Positions 1-5,873 of a stretch of 36,044 bases of DNA are shown here, piece after piece. Position 1 is the first letter of the stretch, and each line of letters starts with the position of its first letter. Both the position numbers and the translations under genes were made by a program. This DNA is from Alphaproteobacteria bacterium (GTDB lineage: Bacteria > Pseudomonadota > Alphaproteobacteria > MPNO01 > UBA830). The stretch lies in contig JAJEBT010000184.1 of assembly GCA_022822405.1 (NCBI GenBank), forward strand, positions 1 through 36,044, read 5' to 3'. Below the pieces are notes generated by a model. That model was not told the DNA's origin. It saw only the letters and a program-made list of their open reading frames with translations, and did not search any database.

Positions 1-1
1 G

Positions 2-364
2 ACGGGCTCGGCGAAAGGGACGGTTGAAAGTCCGGGCGTGAATGTTGCGGTGAAGTCTGGCCTGAATCGTTCGATACTGGAGCAAACCTGGGGGCTTTTG
101 CTGTCGCAGCTTCGCTACAAGGCAGAATGGGCCGGTCGCGAAGTGGTGGAGGTCCCCGCGAGGAACACGTCGCGTGACTGTTCGCGTTGCGGCGCGAGGA
201 ATGACCCTGGCGCAAGCGAGCTGTGTAGTTGTGCGTCGTGCGGAGTGAGTGTTGATCGTGACTTGAATGCCGTGCTCAACATTCTGAGGACTGGGAATCT
301 TGTCCTCGCCGGTCGTGAACCGGCGGAAAGATGCGGTGAGTCGCTTCGGCACTCTCCTGCATAA
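2..364 (+). CDS. tnpB: TnpB (IS200/IS605-type OrfB) C-terminal part, truncated by the window edge
   Basis: The frame is open from the first bases, so the N-terminal and most of the RuvC-like nuclease domain lie outside the window. The visible part has the hallmark TnpB end: the K-S-G-L-N-R-S-I-L segment, T-S-x-D-C-S-R-C-G followed by C-A-S-C-G (a four-cysteine zinc ribbon), and D-R-D-x-N-A-x-x-N-I, which carries the last RuvC acidic residue. TnpB proteins are RNA-guided nucleases that accompany IS200/IS605 and related elements. No TnpA transposase is visible, but it could lie upstream. The gene stops at TAA 362-364. The 3' part may also encode a guide (omega) RNA, as in characterised TnpB loci. 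Whether the full gene is intact cannot be told from here. Confidence 0.88.
   Translation, partial: TGSAKGTVESPGVNVAVKSGLNRSILEQTWGLLLSQLRYKAEWAGREVVEVPARNTSRDCSRCGARNDPGASELCSCASCGVSVDRDLNAVLNILRTGNLVLAGREPAERCGESLRHSPA
307..325 (+). ncRNA. Hairpin in the 3' end of tnpB, possible part of an omega RNA
   Basis: A perfect 7-bp stem (307-313 pairing with 319-325, loop 314-318) lies inside the last codons of tnpB. In studied TnpB systems the guide RNA overlaps the 3' end of the gene and runs to the right end of the element. That is family knowledge; here only the hairpin is seen. The right end and guide start were not identified. Confidence 0.25.
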
Positions 365-416
365 TTCCCAAAATATGACACGCGCACTGTGGAGTTTTCC
401 CCGGGCACGGTTTCGT

Positions 417-432
417 CGATCACGCGTGATCG
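417..432. repeat. Perfect 16-bp palindrome between tnpB and tRNA-Ser
   Basis: CGATCACGCGTGATCG reads the same on both strands. It lies about 50 bp past the tnpB stop and about 40 bp downstream of the tRNA-Ser 3' end. It could be part of the right end of the tnpB element, a processing or termination hairpin for the tRNA transcript, or a protein-binding site. No T-tract follows on either strand, so an intrinsic terminator is not well supported. Confidence 0.5.
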
Positions 433-473
433 CGAGCGTCCGTAGGTTTCAGCAAATGCTTATGGATCAAGAA

Positions 474-563
474 TGGCGGATGGGGTGGGATTCGAACCCA
501 CGAGACGCGCAAACGCCTGCTGGTTTTCAAGACCAGTGCCTTCAACCGCTCGGCCACCCATCC
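474..563 (-). tRNA. tRNA-Ser (anticodon UGA)
   Basis: The minus strand folds as a class II tRNA of 90 nt with encoded CCA (474-476). The 7-bp acceptor stem (GGATGGG with CCCATCC) is perfect. The anticodon arm ACTGG-TCTTGAAAA-CCAG presents UGA, and the T-arm is GTGGG-TTCGAAT-CCCAC. The long variable arm is typical of serine tRNA. It reads UCA and, by wobble, other UCN codons. The TnpB remnant sits directly downstream of the tRNA 3' end, a place where mobile DNA often lies. Confidence 0.97.
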
Positions 564-723
564 TGCGGAGGACGACTCCTAGCAGATGTCGGGCGGCGGC
601 GGAACCCAAGAATACTCGGTAGAGACAGGCTTGTCTTGCTGATCACGGGCCCCGTTCATGACGTTCTGGCACGACGATTCCGCCGTCGACGGTCGTCACT
701 CGACGGTCACCGGAGCAGCACCT
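564..723. other. Spacer between dctM and tRNA-Ser
   Basis: No gene was recognised here. An inverted repeat with 7-bp arms (683-689 and 700-706, 10-base loop) lies 18 bp beyond the dctM stop and could help end the minus-strand transcript. It is not followed by a T-run, so it is at best a weak terminator. Confidence 0.4.
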
Positions 724-2223
724 TCATCCCATCGTCCCCGGGAGCCAAGTCGCAAGCCCGGGAAACGCGACCAGAGTCGCGATCAACAGCACCTCGGCCA
801 TGACGAAGGGCAGAACGCCGGAGTAGATCCGCGACAACGGCACGTCGGGCGCCATGCCCTTGATGATGAAGACGTTCATTCCGACCGGCGGGGTGATCAG
901 TCCAAGCTCGACCACCATGACGACGATGACGCCGAACCAGATCGGATCGAACCCGAGCTGCAGCACGATCGGGAAGAAAATCGGGATCGTCAGCAGGATC
1001 ATCGCGAGCGAGTCGAGCGCACAGCCCAGCACCAGGTAGATCAGCAGTATCACCGCGATCGTCACGAGCGGTCCGGCACCCAGACCGTCCACCCAGCCGC
1101 CCAGCGCGTCGGCGAGTCCGCCCAGCGTGAAAAACTTGTTCAGGAGAATCGCGCCGATCAGGATCGTGAAGATCATCGCCGTGGTCCGGGTCGTCTCCAG
1201 CAGACAGGAGCCCAGACGCTTCCCGGCGAAGAAACCGAGCCAGAGATAGATTGCATGGGCGGCGAGGATTCCGGCATAGGCGAGATATCCGACCCACCCG
1301 GGCCAGCCCGCGGGCTCGGCGCCCGTCGATAGGTTGATGACAACGGCGACGAGCAACACCATCAGTGAGGTTACGAGCAGCAGGTTCGCGATCCGCAACA
1401 GCCGTTTGCGGTGCGCCGGGGCATCGCGGGTCCAGGTGTTGACCGCGAGATCGAACGCTCCCATCGCACCGATCCCGGCGGCTTCGGTCGGCGTGAACGC
1501 GCCGGTATAGATGCCGCCGATCACCAGGATGAACAGCACGATGGTCGCCCATACGTCCTTGATCGCGGCCAGCTTCCTGCGCGTCGAGGCCCGTTCGCCC
1601 GGCGGACCCATCTCCGGGTTGCGGTGCGCGATGATCGATACTGTCGCCATGAAGACGATCACGGTCAGAATGCCGGGGATGATGCCCGCGGCGAAAAGCT
1701 GGCCGATATCCGACTCGGTCAGGATGCCGTAGAGGACCAGGATGACGCTCGGCGGGATCAGGATCCCGATGGTGCCGCCGGCGGCGATCGCGCCCGTCGC
1801 CAGCCGTTCGTCGTAGCGGTACCGGCGCATCTCAGGCAGCGCCACCTGGCTCATCGTCGCGGCCGTGGCGAGACTGGATCCGCAGATCGCGGCGAACGCC
1901 CCGCAGCCGCCGATCGTCGCAAGCGCCAGACCGCCGCGCCGGTGCCCGAGCCACGTGTTGCACGACCTGTAGAGGTCCTCCGATAGCCCCGAGCCGGTGG
2001 CGAAGAAACCCATCAGGACGAATAGCGGGACCACACTCAGCTCGTTGGTGATTACCGTCTCATAGACGGTGAGCCCGAGCAGCGACAACGACGGTTCCAC
2101 GCCGATCAGCAGGACCGCGCCAGCGGCGCCGACCGCGCCCATCGCGAAGCCGATCGGCATGCCCATGGCGAGCAGCACGAACATCGCGGCAAGGCCGACC
2201 AAGTTCAGGACGATGGGATCCAT
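724..2223 (-). CDS. dctM: TRAP transporter large permease (DctM family), with an apparent insert
   Basis: This is a very hydrophobic 499-residue protein with DctM signatures: a G-M-P-I-G-F-A start (about residues 21-27), F-A-A-I-C-G-S-S-x-A-T-A (about 110-121), G-G-T-I-G-I-L-I-P-P-S (about 149-159), and T-P-T-E-A-A (about 244-249). DctM is the ion-coupled channel subunit of tripartite ATP-independent periplasmic transporters, which import organic acids. Family members without extensions are usually about 425-430 residues. The excess here is roughly residues 265-335, which look like two extra membrane helices. It is the last gene of the tauD-dctP-dctQ-dctM operon, 21 bp after dctQ. The ATG has no strong ribosome binding site, so translation may be coupled to dctQ. 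Confidence 0.95.
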   Translation of the reverse strand: MDPIVLNLVGLAAMFVLLAMGMPIGFAMGAVGAAGAVLLIGVEPSLSLLGLTVYETVITNELSVVPLFVLMGFFATGSGLSEDLYRSCNTWLGHRRGGLALATIGGCGAFAAICGSSLATAATMSQVALPEMRRYRYDERLATGAIAAGGTIGILIPPSVILVLYGILTESDIGQLFAAGIIPGILTVIVFMATVSIIAHRNPEMGPPGERASTRRKLAAIKDVWATIVLFILVIGGIYTGAFTPTEAAGIGAMGAFDLAVNTWTRDAPAHRKRLLRIANLLLVTSLMVLLVAVVINLSTGAEPAGWPGWVGYLAYAGILAAHAIYLWLGFFAGKRLGSCLLETTRTTAMIFTILIGAILLNKFFTLGGLADALGGWVDGLGAGPLVTIAVILLIYLVLGCALDSLAMILLTIPIFFPIVLQLGFDPIWFGVIVVMVVELGLITPPVGMNVFIIKGMAPDVPLSRIYSGVLPFVMAEVLLIATLVAFPGLATWLPGTMG

Positions 2224-2244
2224 CGCGGGCGGGCGGAGTCCGGA

Positions 2245-2793
2245 TCAGCCGGCGCCGACGCCGGCCGGAGGATCGGGCTCGGCCGGGACCTCCAGCCCGG
2301 CGGCGATACGGATCGCTCGGAGCCACTGGATCGCGAGCGCGGCAAGCATGACCAGCGAGCACAGCACCATGACCGTGGTCACGGGCCATAGCGGTATTTC
2401 CCAGATCTGGGTCAGGTCGCCCTTGCCACGCTGGGCCGCCGCCTGTTCGCCCAGACGCCAGCAGATCAACGCCACGAAAACGAGCGACACCGCATAGGTG
2501 ACCCCGTCGAACGCCGCCTGCCAGCGTGGCGGGAGGTGGGAGATGACGATGTCGACCCGGGTGTGGCCGCGCAGGAAGGTGGTCAGGCCGATCGCCAGAA
2601 AGACCGTCAGCCCCATGACAAGCTCGGTCACCTCGACCTTGGCAGAAATCGGCGCGGACAGCAGCTCCCGGCCCAGCACGTCGACGAACGTGAGCAGCGT
2701 CATCAGTGCGAGCGTTGCCGCACCGAGCCAGGCGAGCCGGGACGAGGCCCGCCCGGTCAACGCGGTAAACCGGCCCGGCGAGGGCCCGGTCAC
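2245..2793 (-). CDS. dctQ: TRAP transporter small permease (DctQ family)
   Basis: This is a 182-residue protein with four predicted membrane segments (about residues 20-40, 57-74, 91-112 and 129-155). It has the DctQ pattern T-F-x-D-V-x-x-R after the first helix and the R-G-H-x-R-V-D motif between helices two and three. DctQ pairs with DctM to form the membrane part of a TRAP importer. Its place between dctP and dctM fits the usual P-Q-M order. The chosen start is GTG at 2793, 26 bp after the dctP stop, with no good ribosome binding site. A shorter start near the first helix is possible. The proline- and acid-rich C-terminal tail is probably not conserved. Confidence 0.93.
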   Translation of the reverse strand: MTGPSPGRFTALTGRASSRLAWLGAATLALMTLLTFVDVLGRELLSAPISAKVEVTELVMGLTVFLAIGLTTFLRGHTRVDIVISHLPPRWQAAFDGVTYAVSLVFVALICWRLGEQAAAQRGKGDLTQIWEIPLWPVTTVMVLCSLVMLAALAIQWLRAIRIAAGLEVPAEPDPPAGVGAG

Positions 2794-2819
2794 GAAACAG
2801 GAGCCATTGCGGACGGCAG

Positions 2820-3833
2820 CTAGCGGATGGACTTCACCGTCGCCTTCAGATCCGCCAGCAGCGCCTCGCCGTCATAGCCGGCCTTCTTCATCTTGACGAG
2901 ATACTCGGCGACGATCTTGTCGGTCCTCACCGACCACTTCTTGAACTCTGCGGGCGTGATCTGTTCGATCGTGTTTCCGTTATCCTGGGCGATCTTCTTC
3001 CCGATCTTGTCGCCCGCGTCCCAGTGCTTCCCGATCAGCTTGGCACCAGCGCGGCCTCCCGCCTTATTAAGCGCGTCCTGCGCGTTCTTGCTCAGCGAAT
3101 CCCATTTCTTCTTGTTCATTGTCAGGAAGAAGGGAACCGTGTACAGCCCGCCGGGTACCTGGAGGTGATGCGTGACAAGCTTCTCCAGGCGGAACCCCCT
3201 GATCGCCTCGAACGGGAAGAACGCGCCCGCGGTGATTCCGCGGAGCAGGCTTTCATGTGCCTTGGTCGCCGGCATCGCGACCGGAACCGCGCCCAGCTGC
3301 TTGGCGAGAAAGACGCCACCCCCGCCAACCCGGAGCTTCACCCCCTGGAGGTCTTCGAGCGTGGCGATCCTCTTCTTGGTGTGGAGTATGCCCGGCCCGT
3401 GGACCCATACCGTGAGCAGGTGGGTGTCCGCGAACTCCTTCGCCGCCAGGCCGTTCTTCTCGTACCACATCCAGGCGGCCTGGCTGCCCAGTTCGGCGCT
3501 CGGCGACAGGAAGGGCATCTCCCACAGGCGCAGCGCGACGAAACGGCCCGGGGTATAGGCGGGCACGCCCCAGGTGACGTCGCGTATGCCGTTGACCGCG
3601 AGGTCGTACTGCCCGGGCGGCTTGGCGAGCGCCGTCTTGTCGACCGTCAGCTTCAGCTTCCCGCCGGACGCCTTTTCTGCCGAGGCAGCCCAGTCGGCGA
3701 GCGTGTTGGTCATGTGATGTACCGACGGCACCCAGTTGGCGATCCGAACGGTTTCCGCCTGGGCGGTAACCGGTCCGAAGGCAGCCGCGGCGACGACGGT
3801 CGCAGCAGCGAGATATTTGAGCGTTCCAGACAT
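2820..3833 (-). CDS. dctP: TRAP transporter solute-binding protein (DctP family)
   Basis: This is a secreted binding protein of about 337 residues. A Sec signal peptide (hydrophobic A/V-rich core ending in T-A-Q-A, then E) is followed by T-V-R-I-A-N-W-V-P and the family core, including L-E-D-L-Q-G-V-K-L-R-V-G, whose arginine usually contacts the carboxylate of the ligand in DctP proteins. ATG at 3833 is preferred over ATG 15 bp upstream because AAGGGAG, a strong ribosome binding site, lies within those 15 bp. It would capture an organic acid in the periplasm for DctQM. The ligand is unknown; the linked Fe(II)/2-oxoglutarate dioxygenase suggests it is a carboxylate or sulfonate that is oxidised after import. 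Confidence 0.95.
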   Translation of the reverse strand: MSGTLKYLAAATVVAAAAFGPVTAQAETVRIANWVPSVHHMTNTLADWAASAEKASGGKLKLTVDKTALAKPPGQYDLAVNGIRDVTWGVPAYTPGRFVALRLWEMPFLSPSAELGSQAAWMWYEKNGLAAKEFADTHLLTVWVHGPGILHTKKRIATLEDLQGVKLRVGGGGVFLAKQLGAVPVAMPATKAHESLLRGITAGAFFPFEAIRGFRLEKLVTHHLQVPGGLYTVPFFLTMNKKKWDSLSKNAQDALNKAGGRAGAKLIGKHWDAGDKIGKKIAQDNGNTIEQITPAEFKKWSVRTDKIVAEYLVKMKKAGYDGEALLADLKATVKSIR

Positions 3834-3876
3834 GACGACTCCCTTCATTCGTTGAGATTTGATTTGCGCGTCCCCC

Positions 3877-4953
3877 TCACGACAGCCGGATGTGTTCGGC
3901 CGTGTTCGAAAGCCTGACGCCGCGGCGCCAATGCAGCGCGTGGGCGGTAGGCGGCCTCAACTCGTCATCAGCGAGCCACAGGCGCCACAGCAGCCGCTTC
4001 CGTTCCTGCTCCGGCCAGTCCTCGTATTCGTTTCGCGTGTGCAGCATGACGAAGTTGTTCAGGAACTGGATGTCACCGACCTCGAAATCGAGTTCGTAAC
4101 GATTTTCCTCCGCGAGATCCTCGGTCACGCGCAAGGCCTCGAGCTGCGCCTCGGTCAGAGGCGGCGTTCCGGGCAGGTCGTGGCCCTTCAGAATATGTGC
4201 CGGCCCGAACGAGGTGCACAGATAGCCGTCCAGAAAATTGAACACGGGGCTCTCGTAGTAGGCCGCTTCCCCAGCGTCGACCTCGCCGTGCTTGGACCAG
4301 CAAAGGGGCTTCATCAACATCGGTACGAGATCAGGCCGGCGCGCGAGCAGGTCGTTGTAGACCGCGACCGAGCTCGCGATCTTGGAGGTGCCTCCCGACT
4401 TCGAGGTACGCAGGCACAACAGCCCGACGATGGTGCATTGGTCGCAGTGGTAGTCCATCGTCGCGCGCGTCTGGTAGCCCCGCACTTCCGGGTCATGGTA
4501 GTCCTTGCCCAGATCCGTCACATGCCCGATCAGATCGCCCTGCGGGTTGTTCGACAGTGGTTTGCCAAGTTGCCGTCCGATCGCCCAATAGGCGATCGCC
4601 GCATCGATCGGCTCCATGTCTCCGACCGGCAGGCCGCGCAGCATGACCACGCCGGCGCCGTCTTTGAGCTCCCGGCGGATGTGGGGGAGCCTGTCCGCGA
4701 AGCGGCCGAGGTCGAAGGCATCCGGGGAAAAGTCGATGAGCTTGTCAGGGTCTTCGCCGACAACTGCCCTGACCGCGCGGCACATCGCGAACAGGTCCCC
4801 GATCTCGCCGTCCTCCAGGCGCAGGAACCACCCGGTGCGCTCGGCCAGATCGCTGCCCCGCCACTCGGACGGGTCCGAGACCGACTGTCCGGGCCGGGCG
4901 ACGCCGCGCCGCGTTTCGATCTGGCCCTGCATGATTTCCGCGTCTCCGGGCAT
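3877..4953 (-). CDS. TauD/TfdA-family Fe(II)/2-oxoglutarate dioxygenase
   Basis: This is a 358-residue cytosolic dioxygenase. The 2-His-1-carboxylate iron site is visible as H169-x-D171 in M-D-Y-H-C-D-Q and distal H305 in V-M-L-H-T-R, with a following arginine (around R320/R324) for 2-oxoglutarate. Family members hydroxylate taurine, 2,4-D, carnitine precursors and other small acids; the substrate here is not deducible. It is the first gene of the TRAP operon (43 bp before dctP) and is divergent from a MarR regulator across a gap with two palindromic sites. The ATG at 4953 has no ribosome binding site. An in-frame ATG at 4932, preceded by GGAGA, may be the real start and would remove seven residues. 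Confidence 0.93.
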   Translation of the reverse strand: MPGDAEIMQGQIETRRGVARPGQSVSDPSEWRGSDLAERTGWFLRLEDGEIGDLFAMCRAVRAVVGEDPDKLIDFSPDAFDLGRFADRLPHIRRELKDGAGVVMLRGLPVGDMEPIDAAIAYWAIGRQLGKPLSNNPQGDLIGHVTDLGKDYHDPEVRGYQTRATMDYHCDQCTIVGLLCLRTSKSGGTSKIASSVAVYNDLLARRPDLVPMLMKPLCWSKHGEVDAGEAAYYESPVFNFLDGYLCTSFGPAHILKGHDLPGTPPLTEAQLEALRVTEDLAEENRYELDFEVGDIQFLNNFVMLHTRNEYEDWPEQERKRLLWRLWLADDELRPPTAHALHWRRGVRLSNTAEHIRLS

Positions 4954-4961
4954 GTGTATTT

Positions 4962-4977
4962 AGGAGGATATCTTACG
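4962..4977. promoter_or_regulatory. Operator-like site, tauD side (13/16 match to the MarR palindrome)
   Basis: AGGAGGATATCTTACG matches the perfect palindrome at 5007-5022 in 13 of 16 positions, with the right half complete. The two centres are 45 bp apart, close to four helical turns. It overlaps a -10-like box (TAGCGT, minus strand, 4975-4980) of a candidate tauD promoter whose -35-like TTGACT is at 4998-5003 with a 17-bp spacer. Binding here would be expected to block the tauD-TRAP operon. Confidence 0.6.
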
Positions 4978-4985
4978 CTATTCCG

Positions 4986-5014
4986 TTGTACGGGCCGAGT
5001 CAAATTCGTAAGAT
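4986..5014 (+). promoter_or_regulatory. Candidate sigma-70-like promoter of the marR gene
   Basis: TTGTAC (4986-4991), a 17-bp spacer and TAAGAT (5009-5014) fit a housekeeping promoter. Transcription would start near 5021, about 30 bp before the chosen ATG at 5052. The -10 lies inside the palindromic operator. Confidence 0.5.
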
Positions 5015-5022
5015 ATCTTACG
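5007..5022. promoter_or_regulatory. Perfect 16-bp palindrome, probable MarR operator
   Basis: CGTAAGATATCTTACG is a perfect palindrome in the tauD-marR gap. MarR dimers typically bind such sites of 16-20 bp next to their own gene. It covers the -10-like TAAGAT (5009-5014) of a candidate marR promoter whose -35-like TTGTAC is at 4986-4991, spacer 17 bp. This predicts autorepression. The palindrome also argues that the marR gene starts after it. Confidence 0.75.
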
Positions 5023-5051
5023 ACAAATCTTCAAGGACAACCATTTCCACT

Positions 5052-5543
5052 ATGGATCTGGAAGACATCAGCTGTGAGGAACGCGCCGGCCTCTGGGACC
5101 GGCCCGGCTTCCTGTTGCGGCTCTGTCTTCAGGAAACCGGACAGGCGTTCGAGGAGGGTTGCGCCGAGGTAGGCCTGACACCGCGCCAGTTCGATTTTCT
5201 GTTCGTGCTGAACGGAATAGAGGAAACGACGCAAGACCGTCTGGCCAGAATCCTGGTTCTCGACCGTTCGACCACCGGCCTCGTGCTCGGCATTCTCGAA
5301 CGAAAGGGCTTCGTTGAACGACGTGTGGCCCCCTTGGACAAACGCAAGCGGCTGGTAAGGAGTACGGACAAGGGCCGCGCGGCCTTTGCCAGGGCGAGCC
5401 CGGCCGCCGAAGCAGCCAGGGCCCGGCTGTTCGAGAGATTGAGCGAGGGTGAGCGAGGGCAGTTGATGTACCTGCTGCGCAAGATTTCCGAACCGAAGCC
5501 CCGGGCGAGCGATCACCAGCCCGAATCGAGCGCAGCAAGCTGA
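5052..5543 (+). CDS. MarR-family transcriptional regulator
   Basis: This is a 163-residue winged-helix protein. It has an N-terminal dimerisation helix, then G-L-T-P-R-Q-F-D-F-L-F-V-L, the recognition region T-Q-D-R-L-A-R-I-L-V-L-D-R-S-T-T-G, and the wing segment ending D-K-R-K-R-L-V-R-S-T-D-K-G, the characteristic MarR D-x-R-x-x-x-x-x-L-T-x-x-G pattern. MarR proteins are usually repressors released by a small, often aromatic or carboxylic, ligand. ATG at 5052 is preferred to an earlier frame opening at 4986 because the latter would place the promoter and palindrome inside the gene. AAGGA at 5033-5037 is a rather distant ribosome binding site. It probably represses itself and the divergent tauD-dctPQM operon. 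Confidence 0.93.
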   Translation: MDLEDISCEERAGLWDRPGFLLRLCLQETGQAFEEGCAEVGLTPRQFDFLFVLNGIEETTQDRLARILVLDRSTTGLVLGILERKGFVERRVAPLDKRKRLVRSTDKGRAAFARASPAAEAARARLFERLSEGERGQLMYLLRKISEPKPRASDHQPESSAAS

Positions 5544-5873
5544 GGATCGGCAAACGCCCTGCCAATCCCGACATCGGGGTTGATCCCGATCGCCGTTTTC
5601 CGGTCGATCCTGATGCTGCCGCCGGTAATCTCCACGGAACCGATAAGGGCTTTGAGAATTGCCGACTCTGCCTGTTTTTCGCGCGGTCTGGTGCAGAAGC
5701 TCCTGGTCGAAGCGGGCATGTCATCGGTTGACTTGTGCAAGCGGAAGGGCTTGCGCTTTTCGTCGGCGGTATCGATGTAGTCGACGAAGATCTGGTCGGT
5801 TCGCCGGTGGACCGGCACATACCAGGCCGCAGTTGTCTCTCGGTCATCAACTCGATGAAGGGTTGGAGCCGGT
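5544..5873 (-). other. Intergenic stretch with an open frame of unknown origin
   Basis: This 330-bp stretch lies between marR and the ABC exporter. On the minus strand one frame stays open across all of it and into both neighbours. The reading includes R-T-D-Q-I-F-V-D-Y-I-D-T-A-D-E-K-R-K-P-F-R-L-H and later E-I-T-G-G-S-I-R-I-D-R-K-T-A-I-G-I-N-P. This looks more protein-like than chance but matches no family I recognise. No well-placed start codon with a ribosome binding site is seen, so it may be the remnant of a decayed gene. It could also be non-coding. Confidence 0.3.

Noticed and set aside
707..1552. Long antisense and shifted frames over dctM, tauD, holB, groEL and other genes
   Set aside because: They have no domains, are rich in Arg, Ser and Pro and are mirror frames of high-GC genes.
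4986..5051. Earlier start of the MarR gene
   Set aside because: This stretch holds the promoter and perfect palindrome, and the extra residues do not look like MarR.
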